In this document: one piece after another, positions 34,407 to 43,755 of the stretch
Layout: every line of letters starts with the position of its first letter
How positions within the stretch are numbered: position 1 is the stretch's first letter
NCBI RefSeq assembly: GCF_011751075.1
Contig: NZ_JAALLN010000004.1
Location: forward strand, 218,525-282,524
Length of the DNA: 64,000 bases
Reading direction: 5' to 3'
From: Flavobacterium poyangense
Lineage (GTDB): Bacteria; Bacteroidota; Bacteroidia; Flavobacteriales; Flavobacteriaceae
The notes under the pieces: model-generated
Database searches by the model: none
The model's input: only the letters and a program-made list of their open reading frames with translations
Told to the model about the DNA's origin: nothing
Program-made: the position numbers and the translations under genes

Positions 34407-34589
34407 TTATTTAATTTCTTTATGAACAGTTACACGTTTCAAAATTGGATTAAATTTTTTAATCTCAAGTCTGTCCGGAGTATTTTTTTTGTTCTTAGTT
34501 GTTATATATCTAGAAGTACCTGAAACACCAGAAGTCTTGTGCTCAGTACATTCTAAAATCACCTGGATTCTATTACCTTTCTTTGCCAT
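34407..34589 (-). CDS. rpmG: 50S ribosomal protein L33
   Basis: The protein has 60 residues. [20 protein letters not shown] and [19 protein letters not shown] are typical of L33, a small protein of the large ribosomal subunit. The zinc-binding cysteine pairs of the C+ type are absent (one Cys only), so it is the zinc-independent form. It lies between rpmB and the DUF4295 gene. Confidence 0.96.
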   Translation of the reverse strand: MAKKGNRIQVILECTEHKTSGVSGTSRYITTKNKKNTPDRLEIKKFNPILKRVTVHKEIK

Positions 34590-34616
34590 CTTGCTATATA
34601 TTTATTTTGGAAAAGA

Positions 34617-34853
34617 TTATTTGATAAATCCTTCTGACTGTGCTTTTTTCAAAACAGCAGTGATTCCATTTTTATTAATTGTTTTTATCGTAGATGCTGC
34701 TACTCTAAGAGTAATCCATCTATCTTCTTCTGGAAGATAAAAACGCTTTTTAACTAAGTTTACAGAAAACTTTCTCTTAGTTTTGTTCATAGCGTGAGAA
34801 ACGTTATTTCCTACCATCGCTCTTTTACCTGTAAGGTCACAAACTCTTGACAT
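34617..34853 (-). CDS. rpmB: 50S ribosomal protein L28
   Basis: The protein has 78 residues. [20 protein letters not shown] and [20 protein letters not shown] are diagnostic of L28 of the large subunit. It is the first gene of the rpmB-rpmG-DUF4295 operon, 71 bases after cinA. Confidence 0.97.
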   Translation of the reverse strand: MSRVCDLTGKRAMVGNNVSHAMNKTKRKFSVNLVKKRFYLPEEDRWITLRVAASTIKTINKNGITAVLKKAQSEGFIK

Positions 34854-34924
34854 TATACTTTACTTTTATCGTTATTCAAAATCAGGGTGCAAAGAAAAGA
34901 AAAATAAACCATTGTAGCAAAAAA

Positions 34925-36178
34925 TTATTGCACAATTTTTAAAATTTCTTTCTGTAATATTTCCAAACTCTTAATAGTCGCCCTATCTATCACTTTTTCA
35001 CGGGGTTGCCCAAAGTTAAACTCTTCGACAATTATTTCGTTCGGAGTAGCCAAAGCGATAAAAACGGTGCCAATTTCTGCATCCGAGTCTCCTTTTGACG
35101 GTCCGGCGTTACCGGTTGTCGCAATGGCATAATCTGTTTTAAGCATCTCTTTCACACTCAAAGCCATAGCAGATGCAACCTCAGCACTTACCACCGAAAA
35201 TTTCTCTATTAATTCCTGCGAAACCCCAAGAACACTAACCTTAAGCTCTGTTGCATACGGAACAATACTTCCTCTAAAATAACTTGAAGCTCCGGGAACG
35301 GCTGACAAAATCGACGCTATTTTTCCTCCGGTAAAACTTTCAGCCGTAGCAATGGTTTTATTTTGTTTTTTTAACAATTTACCAAGCACAACCTCTATCG
35401 TTTCATTTTCTTCATAGCCAACTATAATATCATGAATTATAGCGTCTAATGCTTTTATTTTATCTTCAAGTGCTGTTTCAAGAATTTCTTTATCCGTACC
35501 TCGTGCCGAAAGACGCAAACGCACTCTGCCGGGACTAGGCAGGTACGCCAGTTTAATAAAATCAGGCAAATTATTCTCCCAATCTTCTATACGTTCCGCG
35601 ACTAAACTCTCTCCCTGACCATAGGTTAAAATTGTTTTATGAATGATGTAAGGTCGTTTGTATTCCCTAACAATCTTAGGAACTATCTCGTGTTCGACCA
35701 AATATTTCATCTCATACGGAACCCCCGGAAGCGAAACAAACACCGTATTTTCTTTCTTCATCCACATGCCGGGTGCTGTCCCCACTTTGTTATGCAAAAC
35801 CGTACAGGTAGAAGGTACCAAGGCCTGGTCTTTATTCAATTGCGAAATAGGTCGCTTGTAAAAACCTTCGATCAGCTCTGTTACATGAGCCAATACTTCG
35901 GGATTCACAACCAGTTCGTCATCAAAATATTCACAAAAAGTTTTTTTGGTCACATCGTCTTTTGTCGGCCCCAAACCACCCGTTACAATGACAACATCAA
36001 CTTTGTTTTGCAATTGCGCAAAGGTGTCTAAAATATGCTTTTTATCATCGCTTATCGAAATCATTTCTTTGACTTCTACGCCAATTCTGTCCAGTGATTG
36101 AGCAATAAAACCCGAATTGGTATCAATAATTTGACCAATCAATATTTCATCCCCAATAGTTATAATGGTAGCCTTCAT
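34925..36178 (-). CDS. cinA: CinA-family protein (nicotinamide mononucleotide deamidase type)
   Basis: The protein has 417 residues. The N-terminal molybdopterin-binding-like domain (about 1-170) starts [19 protein letters not shown] and carries [15 protein letters not shown]. The C-terminal domain (about 255-417) has [21 protein letters not shown] and [10 protein letters not shown], the NMN amidohydrolase region. The protein would salvage nicotinamide nucleotide and may also hydrolyse ADP-ribose. It sits upstream of the ribosomal protein genes on the same strand. Confidence 0.93.
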   Translation of the reverse strand: MKATIITIGDEILIGQIIDTNSGFIAQSLDRIGVEVKEMISISDDKKHILDTFAQLQNKVDVVIVTGGLGPTKDDVTKKTFCEYFDDELVVNPEVLAHVTELIEGFYKRPISQLNKDQALVPSTCTVLHNKVGTAPGMWMKKENTVFVSLPGVPYEMKYLVEHEIVPKIVREYKRPYIIHKTILTYGQGESLVAERIEDWENNLPDFIKLAYLPSPGRVRLRLSARGTDKEILETALEDKIKALDAIIHDIIVGYEENETIEVVLGKLLKKQNKTIATAESFTGGKIASILSAVPGASSYFRGSIVPYATELKVSVLGVSQELIEKFSVVSAEVASAMALSVKEMLKTDYAIATTGNAGPSKGDSDAEIGTVFIALATPNEIIVEEFNFGQPREKVIDRATIKSLEILQKEILKIVQ

Positions 36179-36310
36179 ATAAATGCTGTTTTATTTACCG
36201 TGATAGGTTATTATTAAACGAAATAAATTACGCAGTTCATTGCGTAAGAAGCAGAAAAAGTGCTCTTTCACAATAAAAGAAACACTTGATTAGGGCAAAA
36301 TTCTAAAAAC

Positions 36311-36342
36311 AAAAATCAAGCAGAAAAGCTAACTTGATTTTA
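36311..36342 (-). terminator. Terminator of the FAH-Hpt operon
   Basis: AAATCAAG and CTTGATTT pair around a 12-base loop, followed on the minus strand by TTTTGTTTTT. Confidence 0.75.
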
Positions 36343-36390
36343 AATCCTAAACCATGCAGACAAAAGACAAATCCGGATCAATGTAAAATT

Positions 36391-36735
36391 TTACAGATCA
36401 AAGTCTTTTTTAATTTCTTTGACCGCATCTTTCACCTGTTCTCTGATACTCTTAAAAGTTTCAATGATTTCTTTTTTCTTGCCTTCTGCTTTTGTCCAGG
36501 CTTCCACTTGCAGGATTTCTTCAAACGCCACATTAAGCCCCATTAAATCTAATGTTGGTTTTATCTTATGCGCATAAGAATAAGCGTACTTATGATCTTT
36601 CTTTTTAATCCCTTCTTTGATTTGTTTTAAATCTTCAGGAACTTCAGTAACAAATAGTTTCAGAATCTCGTTTACGAATTCAGGATCGTTATCTGAAAGC
36701 GCATAAACTTTCGAAAGGTTGTACTTTAAAGCCAT
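36391..36735 (-). CDS. Histidine phosphotransfer (Hpt) protein
   Basis: The protein has 114 residues and is all helical. The motif YAHKIKPTLDLMG supplies the phospho-histidine H56 with the usual lysine and glycine. It is a free-standing phospho-relay carrier between a hybrid kinase and a response regulator; neither is coded nearby. Its ATG overlaps the last base of the FAH gene stop (TAATG), so the two are translated together. The C-terminus is a Lys/Glu-rich helix. Confidence 0.85.
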   Translation of the reverse strand: MALKYNLSKVYALSDNDPEFVNEILKLFVTEVPEDLKQIKEGIKKKDHKYAYSYAHKIKPTLDLMGLNVAFEEILQVEAWTKAEGKKKEIIETFKSIREQVKDAVKEIKKDFDL

Positions 36736-37346
36736 TATTTTACTTGTATTCTAAATAGTTTTTTATCTTCCAAAAAGCCTTCTAAAACATCATTGGGTTT
36801 TACAGCCGCAACACCTTCGGGGGTTCCTGTAAAAATAATGTCGCCAATTTTCAATGTAAAATACTGTGACACATACGCAACCAGCTCATCAATTTTCCAA
36901 AGCATAAAGCCTGTATTCCCTTTCTGAACCGTCTTAGAATTATTTGTTAATTCAAAAGTAAGATTTTCCATAGAAACAAAATCGGTTTTGGGCAAAAATT
37001 CACCAATGACAGCAGAACCGTCAAATGCTTTTGCTTTCTCCCACGGCAAACCTTTTTCTTTTAATTTTCCCTGTAAATCTCTGGCGGTAAAATCGATACC
37101 AACACTAATTTCGTCGTAGTATTTATGAGCAAACTTTGGCTCTATATACTTCCCTACTTTATTAATTTTAACAATTATTTCTAATTCGTGATGAATATCC
37201 TCAGAAAATTCGGGGATTACAAACGGATGTTGCTTTAATAAAACAGCCGAATCGGGCTTCATAAAAACAACTGGCTCGGTTGGTCTTTCGTTTTTTAACT
37301 CTTCAATATGATTGGTATAATTTCTACCGATACAAATGATTTTCAT
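36735..37346 (-). CDS. Fumarylacetoacetate hydrolase-family protein
   Basis: The protein has 203 residues, the short form of the family. IGRNYTNHIEEL, VFMKPDSAVL and DIHHELEIIVKI (metal-binding E residues) define the fold; TGTPEGVAAVKPNDVLEG closes it. Members include acylpyruvate hydrolases and oxaloacetate decarboxylases of the FAHD1 type, which is the closest guess. It is coupled to the Hpt gene. Confidence 0.9.
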   Translation of the reverse strand: MKIICIGRNYTNHIEELKNERPTEPVVFMKPDSAVLLKQHPFVIPEFSEDIHHELEIIVKINKVGKYIEPKFAHKYYDEISVGIDFTARDLQGKLKEKGLPWEKAKAFDGSAVIGEFLPKTDFVSMENLTFELTNNSKTVQKGNTGFMLWKIDELVAYVSQYFTLKIGDIIFTGTPEGVAAVKPNDVLEGFLEDKKLFRIQVK

Positions 37347-37356
37347 TCTTTTTTTT

Positions 37357-37464
37357 TCTAAGTTGCTAAGTTACTAAGTTGCTAAGTTCCTGAGAGGCTA
37401 AAGGCCAAGATACTGAGCTTTCAGTTCAAATTCTTACTAGCTCAGAAACTTAGATCCTTAGAAA
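37357..37464. repeat. CTAAGTTG-rich inverted repeat
   Basis: CTAAGTTGCTAAGTTACTAAG repeated at the left and complementary CTTAGATCCTTAGAAACTTA pieces at the right occupy the 119-base gap between the FAH and exonuclease genes. The right end reaches the exonuclease stop codon. Confidence 0.6.
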
Positions 37465-37465
37465 C

Positions 37466-38236
37466 TTATTTAGTATTTAATCTTCTTAATTTAATTGCTG
37501 TTAAAACCTTTTTGGTATATAACGGGAAATCTGCATTTTGAATCCAACTGAAATACCCGGGCTCTGTTTCTAACACCTTCTCTACTTTTGCCCCTTTGTG
37601 TTTTCCGAAAGTAAAAATCTCTTCATTGTCTTTATCAAAAGCAATCATTCCGGCAAAATCGGCAATTTTTTTACGAGTTGTAAATTCAGACAACACTTTC
37701 ATATCGTTCTCTAATTCCGGGTAACGATCTAATTGCGCTTTCAAAATTTCGTACGTTGCCATGGTATCTGCTTCTGCCGAATGGGCATTTTCTAAGCTTT
37801 TTCCGCAATAAAACTTCAATGCAGCACTTAAAGTACGCTCTTCCATTTTATGAAAAATAGTCTGTACGTCTACTGAAACTTTATTTTTCATATCAAAATC
37901 AACTCCGGCACGAAGCAACTCCTCAGCCAATAGCGGAATATCAAAACGATCTGAATTAAACCCACCCAAGTCACTGTCTTTAATCATCGCATAAACCTGT
38001 GGAGCAAGCTCCTTAAAAGTAGGCTCATTAGCAACCTTCTCATCAGTTATACCATGAACAGCAGTAGTTTGAGGCGGAATTGGAATTGTAGGATTCACCA
38101 ACCAGGTCTTACTTTCTTTATTTCCGTTTGGAAAAACTTTAAATATTGAAATTTCTACTATTCTGTCTTTTCCAATATCAATACCTGTGGTTTCAAGATC
38201 GAAAAAGCAAATTGGTTTATTGAGTTTGAGTTCCAT
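37466..38236 (-). CDS. 3'-5' exonuclease, DnaQ/DEDDh type
   Basis: The protein has 256 residues. ExoI motif FFDLETTGID (D13, E15), ExoII with FNSDRFDIPLL and ExoIII HSAEADTMATYEIL (His and Asp) make a complete DEDDh nuclease. A C-terminal segment with FTFGKHKGAKVEKV and GYFSWIQNADFP is a known small extension in Bacteroidetes homologues. It may proofread or repair DNA; it is not a DNA polymerase III fusion. Confidence 0.9.
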   Translation of the reverse strand: MELKLNKPICFFDLETTGIDIGKDRIVEISIFKVFPNGNKESKTWLVNPTIPIPPQTTAVHGITDEKVANEPTFKELAPQVYAMIKDSDLGGFNSDRFDIPLLAEELLRAGVDFDMKNKVSVDVQTIFHKMEERTLSAALKFYCGKSLENAHSAEADTMATYEILKAQLDRYPELENDMKVLSEFTTRKKIADFAGMIAFDKDNEEIFTFGKHKGAKVEKVLETEPGYFSWIQNADFPLYTKKVLTAIKLRRLNTK

Positions 38237-38342
38237 TTTTGAATTTTATAAGTTTACAAATATAATTTTTAAAGCTGAATTTCTCCCCTTTTTTTCATAA
38301 AGTTCCCAATACCCGCTTTGACTTTAACACTAAAACCAAAAG

Positions 38343-38380
38343 AAAAACCCTTTCAACGTTTAAATGTTGAAAGGGTTTTA
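38343..38380 (-). terminator. Terminator of the E2 gene
   Basis: AAAACCCTTTCAAC and GTTGAAAGGGTTTT form a long stem with TTTTTCTTTT on the minus strand. Confidence 0.92.
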
Positions 38381-38401
38381 TATGTATCAAAACAACTGAT
38401 T

Positions 38402-39751
38402 TTAGAAATCTCTGTTTACATCAAATGCTTCTAAATATTCTGCTACTCTTTTCACGAAACTTCCACCTAGTGCACCATCTACAACTCTATGATCGTAAGA
38501 GTGAGACAAGAACATTTTTTGACGGATTCCGATAAAGTCACCTTCAGGAGTTTCAATAACAGCCGGCACTTTACGAATTGCTCCCAGAGCTAAAATTCCA
38601 ACTTGTGGCTGGTTGATAATTGGCGTTCCGAAAACACTTCCAAAAGTCCCCACATTGGTAACCGTATAGGTTCCGCCTTGTGTATCGTCCGGTTTCAGTT
38701 TTCCTGCTTTTGCACGATTACCAAGATCGTTAACCGCTTTTGCCATTCCAACAAGATTTAACTGATCTGCATTTTTAATAACCGGTACAATTAAATTTCC
38801 GTTTGGTAAAGCCGCAGCCATTCCTAAGTTTATATTTTTCTTTTTGATGATATAATCACCATCAACTGAGATATTCATTCCCGGGAAATCTTTTAATGCT
38901 TTCGCAACAGCTTCCATCATAATTGGAGTAAAAGTAAGTTTCTCGCCTTCTCTTTTCTCAAAAGCAGCTTTAACTTTATCTCTCCATTTCACGATATTCG
39001 TCACATCAACTTCAATAAACGATTGTACGTGAGCCGAAGTCTGCACCGAAGCCACCATATAACCTGAAATCAATTTACGCATTCTGTCCATTTCGATGAT
39101 TTCATCACCTCCGTTTACAGAAACCGGAACTGCTTGCTGACTTTTTTGAACCACAGGCTCTGCAGCTTTTGGAGCTACAACCGCTTTAACCGGTTCTACC
39201 ACAGCTTTTGGAGCAGCTACCGCACCAGCCTTGCGATCGCTGATATATTTAAGAATATCTTCTTTAGTAACACGTCCGTCTTTTCCTGAACCCTGAATAC
39301 TTTCAAGTTCAGCAACAGAAACACCTTCTTCTTTTGCAATGTTTTTTACAAGTGGGGAAAAGAATTTCTCTGAAGCAGAAAAATCCTGAGGAGCAGCAAC
39401 CGCATCTTTAGCTACTTCAATCGTTTTTTCGATTTCAGCCGCTTCAGCAGGAGTTGATTCTTCATCAGCAACTTTATCAACCAAAAACGATGATGCTGTC
39501 TCAGCGCCACCTTCTGTTTCGATAATTGCAATTACTTGTCCTACCTGAACTAAATCATCTTTGCCAAATAATTTTTCGACTAAAATCCCAGTTACTTCAC
39601 TCGGCACCTCGCTATCAACCTTGTCAGTTGCTATTTCCAGTACCGCTTCGTCAGCTTCAATTTTGTCTCCAACCTCTTTCAACCAGTTTGTAATAGTTGC
39701 TTCGGCTACACTTTCTCCCATTTTAGGAAGCTTTAATTCAAATCTTGCCAT
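38402..39751 (-). CDS. Dihydrolipoamide acyltransferase (E2) of a 2-oxo acid dehydrogenase complex
   Basis: The protein has 449 residues. A lipoyl domain (1-80) carries lipoyl-lysine K44 in EIATDKVDSEVPSEV. An E3/E1-binding domain lies at about 130-170 (FFSPLVKNIAKEEGV). An Ala/Pro/Val-rich linker follows (about 175-215), then the catalytic domain (about 220-449) with SHSYDHRVVDG (H421, D425). It is probably the branched-chain or generic E2; E1 and E3 genes are not in the window, so pyruvate and 2-oxoglutarate forms are less likely but possible. Confidence 0.92.
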   Translation of the reverse strand: MARFELKLPKMGESVAEATITNWLKEVGDKIEADEAVLEIATDKVDSEVPSEVTGILVEKLFGKDDLVQVGQVIAIIETEGGAETASSFLVDKVADEESTPAEAAEIEKTIEVAKDAVAAPQDFSASEKFFSPLVKNIAKEEGVSVAELESIQGSGKDGRVTKEDILKYISDRKAGAVAAPKAVVEPVKAVVAPKAAEPVVQKSQQAVPVSVNGGDEIIEMDRMRKLISGYMVASVQTSAHVQSFIEVDVTNIVKWRDKVKAAFEKREGEKLTFTPIMMEAVAKALKDFPGMNISVDGDYIIKKKNINLGMAAALPNGNLIVPVIKNADQLNLVGMAKAVNDLGNRAKAGKLKPDDTQGGTYTVTNVGTFGSVFGTPIINQPQVGILALGAIRKVPAVIETPEGDFIGIRQKMFLSHSYDHRVVDGALGGSFVKRVAEYLEAFDVNRDF

Positions 39752-39835
39752 ATTGTTAACCTCAAGGGTGATTTTGATTTTCCGATTGCGAAATTACTGA
39801 ATATTTTATATATAAATTACATTTAATATAATTTT

Positions 39836-40999
39836 TTACTCGATTTTTATAATTTGCCCCCTTTCATTCCTTGAATTGCTTCCAATAATAAAATTTGCAT
39901 TTTTGGGGAAAATCTTAAAAGTAATACGCTTATCTTTAATAGTTTCTATGATTTTGATACAATTTCTAAATGAAACATGCTGATTATCTAAAATAACCTC
40001 CACACTTTTACCCTTCAAAACCTGGGACGAATTTACCAATTTTTCTTTTTTGAAATCGAATATATCGACTTTATTTTTCAAAATAACCGACAATTTTTCA
40101 GACAATTTCACATCTGAAGAATACAAAACATAACTTTCGGGACCCGATTTGACTTTTGACTTTCCCTGAAACATTTTAACAAATGAAAAAAAGACAATCC
40201 CAATTTTTATGAAAAGAGAAAAAAACAATGATTTCTTAAAATGCTTTTGATAAAAAAACGTCATGGCCTCCTGAAAACGCTTCATATATTTTTCATCTTT
40301 CACCGTACTCTCGCCTTTGTAATGCAAAACGGTTGTTTCATGAAAATAGTAGTTTTCTTTTCCTTTCAACAAAGCCCGATACGAAAGATCAATATCGTCT
40401 GCATACATAAAACAATCTTCATCAAAGCCTTCCAAATCAAGGTATAATTCTCTTTTCATCAGCATAAATGCCCCCACCAGAATGTCAACTTTTCCTGTTT
40501 CATTTTCTGAAATCTGTTGTGCATAATACTGATTAAAAAGGCTCCATTTTGGGAAAACTTTGTACAACCCAAAAATCTTGGTAAAAGCCACCCAAGGTGT
40601 TGGAATTCCGCGTTTACTTTCGGGCAGGTAGTCGCCCGTTCCGTCTATTAATTTACAACCTGCAATACCTAAATTTGACTGTTTTTCGGCGAAAGCTAAG
40701 CTTTTAACAAAAGTATCTTCCGCAACAACTGTATCGGGGTTCAGAATACAAATGTATTTTCCTTGTGCTTGCGCAACTCCAATATTATTTCCTTTCGGGA
40801 AACCGAAATTCTCTTTATTTTCAATCAGCTTTACAGTAGGAAAACGCTCTTTGATCATCTGACAGCTATCATCTGATGAATTATTATCTATTACAATAAT
40901 TTCGGCATCAAGATCTGAAATCGCATTCTGAACACTTAAAACACATTGTTCCAGAAAATAACGCACATTATAATTGAGAATAATAACTGATAATTGCAT
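39836..40999 (-). CDS. Family 2 glycosyltransferase
   Basis: The protein has 387 residues. It starts MQLSVIILNYNVRYFLEQCV, the usual GT-A opening, with IIVIDNNSSDDS, NPDTVVAEDTF (the DxD-equivalent) and FDEDCFMYADDIDLSYRALL. A hydrophobic segment at about 260-280 is followed by a C-terminal domain of about 100 residues that I cannot assign. The start 29 codons further upstream (41086) adds residues not found in the family. It likely adds a sugar, such as rhamnose, to a surface glycan. It has no glycan neighbours on the same transcript. Confidence 0.9.
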   Translation of the reverse strand: MQLSVIILNYNVRYFLEQCVLSVQNAISDLDAEIIVIDNNSSDDSCQMIKERFPTVKLIENKENFGFPKGNNIGVAQAQGKYICILNPDTVVAEDTFVKSLAFAEKQSNLGIAGCKLIDGTGDYLPESKRGIPTPWVAFTKIFGLYKVFPKWSLFNQYYAQQISENETGKVDILVGAFMLMKRELYLDLEGFDEDCFMYADDIDLSYRALLKGKENYYFHETTVLHYKGESTVKDEKYMKRFQEAMTFFYQKHFKKSLFFSLFIKIGIVFFSFVKMFQGKSKVKSGPESYVLYSSDVKLSEKLSVILKNKVDIFDFKKEKLVNSSQVLKGKSVEVILDNQHVSFRNCIKIIETIKDKRITFKIFPKNANFIIGSNSRNERGQIIKIE

Positions 41000-41169
41000 G
41001 AAAAAAATAAAATATAGATTTTTGTGAAAGTTAGAAATTTTCGGCCAATCCCAATCGTAAAGACCAATCGTTTTTACTGACTCCAAAATCTAAAACCAAA
41101 TTGCTGCTATTTTGTTCGTTCTACTTAATTCACAATCCCGCGCAGAAGTGTATATTTGGAATTACTTAA

Positions 41170-41189
41170 AACCATATAAGTTATTTAAG
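41170..41189 (+). repeat. Half copy of the AACCATATAAGT repeat
   Basis: AACCATATAAGTTATTTAAG matches the left arm of the 24-bp perfect inverted repeat at 28777 for 12 bases and more loosely after that. Confidence 0.45.
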
Positions 41190-41293
41190 ATCATTTCATT
41201 GAGCGTAAACTAAAAATAGAATATTAACCGAACGCTGGAAAAGCTTCAATCTGTGTCTTTAAAATAATTGAGCCAAATAAACACTTTAAAAAT

Positions 41294-41857
41294 ATGATTC
41301 GCTTATTGTCTTCATTTCTGATTCTGCTATTTTTTACTTCCGGTTTCACCAATAAAGAAAGTACTACCGATTTGGTAAAACTAAATTATTGGTATGTCGC
41401 CGGACCGGTAAAAGAGAGTCAGGAAGTCCTTAACCAAATCCGCGAGAAAGAAGGAATTCTTCGCTTAACCGCTAAAGATTCCCCGGTTGGAGAAATTGAA
41501 CTGAATGTGATGATTACACCATCTGATTCAAATGACGGTCGCGCTACTAATTTATCTGATCAGTCTAAATTTGTGAGTATTACCTATAAAACAACTCAAC
41601 TTATTAAACTTCAGGCCCGAGAAGGAAACGAAGAAGGAACAGGTTGCGTACACGGAGGCTCACACCCGAGAGTTGATTTACCGGCTTCTCCGAATAAATT
41701 TACAAGCCTGAAAATTCCGTGGACTCATTTTAAGCAAGATGGTTTACCCAACGGAAAACTTTTAAACATACATAATCTTTGTAAATTCAATTTTGTGAAT
41801 TACAACCCGGTTTCGGGATCAGTATTGGAAATAAAATCAGTCGTATTTCAAAACTAA
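41294..41857 (+). CDS. Secreted protein, carbohydrate-binding-like
   Basis: The protein has 187 residues with a signal peptide (about 1-20). The rest looks like a beta-sandwich (LVKLNYWYVAGPVKES, KFTSLKIPWTHFKQDG, LLNIHNLCKFNFVNYNP, SGSVLEIKSVVF), reminiscent of galactose-binding-like domains such as CBM11, where 'f...wtdF.qdg...' strands recur. No catalytic residues are evident. It lies seven bases ahead of a second small secreted gene, so the two are probably co-transcribed. Confidence 0.6.
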   Translation: MIRLLSSFLILLFFTSGFTNKESTTDLVKLNYWYVAGPVKESQEVLNQIREKEGILRLTAKDSPVGEIELNVMITPSDSNDGRATNLSDQSKFVSITYKTTQLIKLQAREGNEEGTGCVHGGSHPRVDLPASPNKFTSLKIPWTHFKQDGLPNGKLLNIHNLCKFNFVNYNPVSGSVLEIKSVVFQN

Positions 41858-41864
41858 AATCAAT

Positions 41865-42266
41865 ATGAAAAACAAAATTCAGTTCGTTCTATTCTTCTTA
41901 CTGGTCTTTTCAAATTTCAGCTTCAGTCAGGAAAAAACGATTCCAAAAAATGCAGATATAAACGGTGTTTGGGAAGATATAAACTCAGGCGTTCAGCATG
42001 CTGTTGCCATTATCACGGAACAAAACGGAAAAGTCCTTTTCTCTCATTATTTAGAATGGAAAGGGCAAAAATTTACAGAAAGCGGCATTGGAAAAAGAAT
42101 CGGAAATACCATAACCTACACCGTTGATGTAACACTCCCAATTGAAGGCTGGGCAACACAAGGCACCCACACCCTAACACTTTCTGAAGATGGCAATACC
42201 CTTGAAGGTACTTTCATAGACAATAAAAAGAGAAGCGGGCCGATTGCGTTTAAACGAATTAGGTGA
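41865..42266 (+). CDS. Secreted beta-structured protein of unknown function
   Basis: The protein has 133 residues with a signal peptide (about 1-21, SFSQE). The mature part (INGVWEDINSGVQHAVAIIT, GKRIGNTITYTVDV, HTLTLSEDGNTLEGTF) is a small beta barrel of lipocalin/DUF2147-like appearance. No specific family is recognised. It forms a pair with the preceding gene. Confidence 0.6.
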   Translation: MKNKIQFVLFFLLVFSNFSFSQEKTIPKNADINGVWEDINSGVQHAVAIITEQNGKVLFSHYLEWKGQKFTESGIGKRIGNTITYTVDVTLPIEGWATQGTHTLTLSEDGNTLEGTFIDNKKRSGPIAFKRIR

Positions 42267-42330
42267 GGGAGAAGTTTTGGGTTTTGGTCTTTGAGTTATG
42301 AGTTATCAGTTTCTGTTTTTTTTTGCGAAT

Positions 42331-42425
42331 TTTCCTTCGGCTTCGCTCAGGATGACATTCCTTCGGCTTCCCTCAGTGTGACATTCAGTATTGAATTGGA
42401 ATTTGGAATTTATAACTTGGAATTT
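42331..42425. repeat. 26-base tandem repeat and TTGGAATTTGG tail
   Basis: TTCCTTCGGCTTCGCTCAGG-type unit occurs twice in a row (42333-42382), followed by TTGGAATTTGGAATTT, which also occurs in the array at 59890-60110. It occupies the gap between convergent genes. Confidence 0.6.
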
Positions 42426-42429
42426 CTTA

Positions 42430-43620
42430 CTACAGGTGCAACTGAATCTTATATCTATTGCAGATTTTCATAACCAACAACATGATTGTGGAAAAAACTA
42501 ACGACCAGATAATTCCGAGAATGCCTTCACGGAAATAGTCGGGAATTATGTGAAGATTAAAGGCTAAATTGAAATAATAGATAACGCCGGGTAAAATATA
42601 AATCAACAAGGGATTTGCGGCGGCAGGCATAAAGAAATTACTCCATTTGGTTTGTTTTTTAATTTCCATTAGCCAATAAAGAAAATAAAACAGTACTGTA
42701 CAAATTGTTGCCGAAAACAGAGTCCAGGATGGTGTTCCTTTTATTTTTGAGATCCCGAAATAAGGTCTTAACAAATAAGCTGTTATAAAAAACAAAACAG
42801 CAAAACCAATTACAGCCCAATTTACTTTTGGCGCCACTTTTCGATCAAAAAACAATAACGAGATCACTACACCTGCAGCTACTAACGAAGCATGTGTTAA
42901 ATGTCCTGCAATAAAACTAAGCCACGAATTATTCTGAATTACAGATCCTTGCATTAAATTCATTGAATTGGCTACAACACAAACAATCAAAAACAAAATC
43001 ATTGCTCCTAATTTCCCTGAAACCAACCAATAATACACCACTGTAAACAGATACGCCCAGCCGATTAATCCCAAAATTCCCCACCATTGTGGTGTTATAC
43101 CTATTGCTCCGGTAGTCTGAACGTATAGAAAATAAAGAGCTACTAATACTGCCATTCCACCATATTGCAATGTATTTTTTAGCCATAGCGGAAAATCTTT
43201 ACCATACTTATTCCAAATCGGAATAGGCATTAGAAAGGCCAAAAGTCCCCAAAAAGCAGGAGTTATAATCATTTTTGCAGCATCATAACCGTCGCTGGCA
43301 TTGACCATATAAACACCGATAATAATTAGAGCCACTGCTCTTTTTAAAGTATGCGTCCAAATTGTTTTAGAACTATCTCCTTTTAATAATCGCGCGTTAA
43401 AAGCAAAAGGAATCGACATTCCCACAATAAAAAGAAAAGCAGGAAAAACAACATCTACAAAAGTCATCGCATCTGCATCTGCGGGCATATGTTTCATCCA
43501 TTGCGGGACATTTTTTACACTTGCCAGCTCATTAACAAAAATCATCACAAAAATGGTGATTCCACGTAAAGCATCTATCGAAATAATCCTTTGATTGTAT
43601 AAATTTTCTTTTATTTTCAT
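42430..43620 (-). CDS. HGSNAT/DUF5009-type membrane acyltransferase, copy 2
   Basis: The protein has 396 residues and about ten membrane helices. RIISIDALRGITIFVMIFVN and TFVDVVFPAFLFIVGMSIPF mirror the gene at 27504, but the rest is only distantly related. NPLLIYILPGVIYY is the late conserved segment. Membrane acyltransferase for an envelope or exported sugar, substrate unknown. It lies alone, convergent with the two secreted-protein genes. Confidence 0.83.
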   Translation of the reverse strand: MKIKENLYNQRIISIDALRGITIFVMIFVNELASVKNVPQWMKHMPADADAMTFVDVVFPAFLFIVGMSIPFAFNARLLKGDSSKTIWTHTLKRAVALIIIGVYMVNASDGYDAAKMIITPAFWGLLAFLMPIPIWNKYGKDFPLWLKNTLQYGGMAVLVALYFLYVQTTGAIGITPQWWGILGLIGWAYLFTVVYYWLVSGKLGAMILFLIVCVVANSMNLMQGSVIQNNSWLSFIAGHLTHASLVAAGVVISLLFFDRKVAPKVNWAVIGFAVLFFITAYLLRPYFGISKIKGTPSWTLFSATICTVLFYFLYWLMEIKKQTKWSNFFMPAAANPLLIYILPGVIYYFNLAFNLHIIPDYFREGILGIIWSLVFSTIMLLVMKICNRYKIQLHL

Positions 43621-43743
43621 AAATTATTGCACTTTTAACACCGCCAAATATAATATAATTCTAAAATGATAACTTAGATTACCCGCTTAATTTTGGATGC
43701 TAAAATTCTATTTAACAAATTCTCTGCAAACACATCTTTTTTT

Positions 43744-43751
43744 TACTTTTG
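43744..43751 (+). promoter_or_regulatory. -7 box almost abutting the CpsB-type gene
   Basis: TACTTTTG fits TAnnTTTG and ends five bases before ATG 43756. If it is used, the transcript would be leaderless or nearly so. Confidence 0.45.
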
Positions 43752-43755
43752 CCGC

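Noticed and set aside
35639..36031. 130-codon plus-strand frame opposite cinA
   Set aside because: The cinA frame has clear conserved motifs throughout; the opposite frame has none.
37377..37400. CTGAGAGG piece resembling a TPP riboswitch core
   Set aside because: The other conserved TPP elements are missing and the neighbouring genes are unrelated to thiamine.
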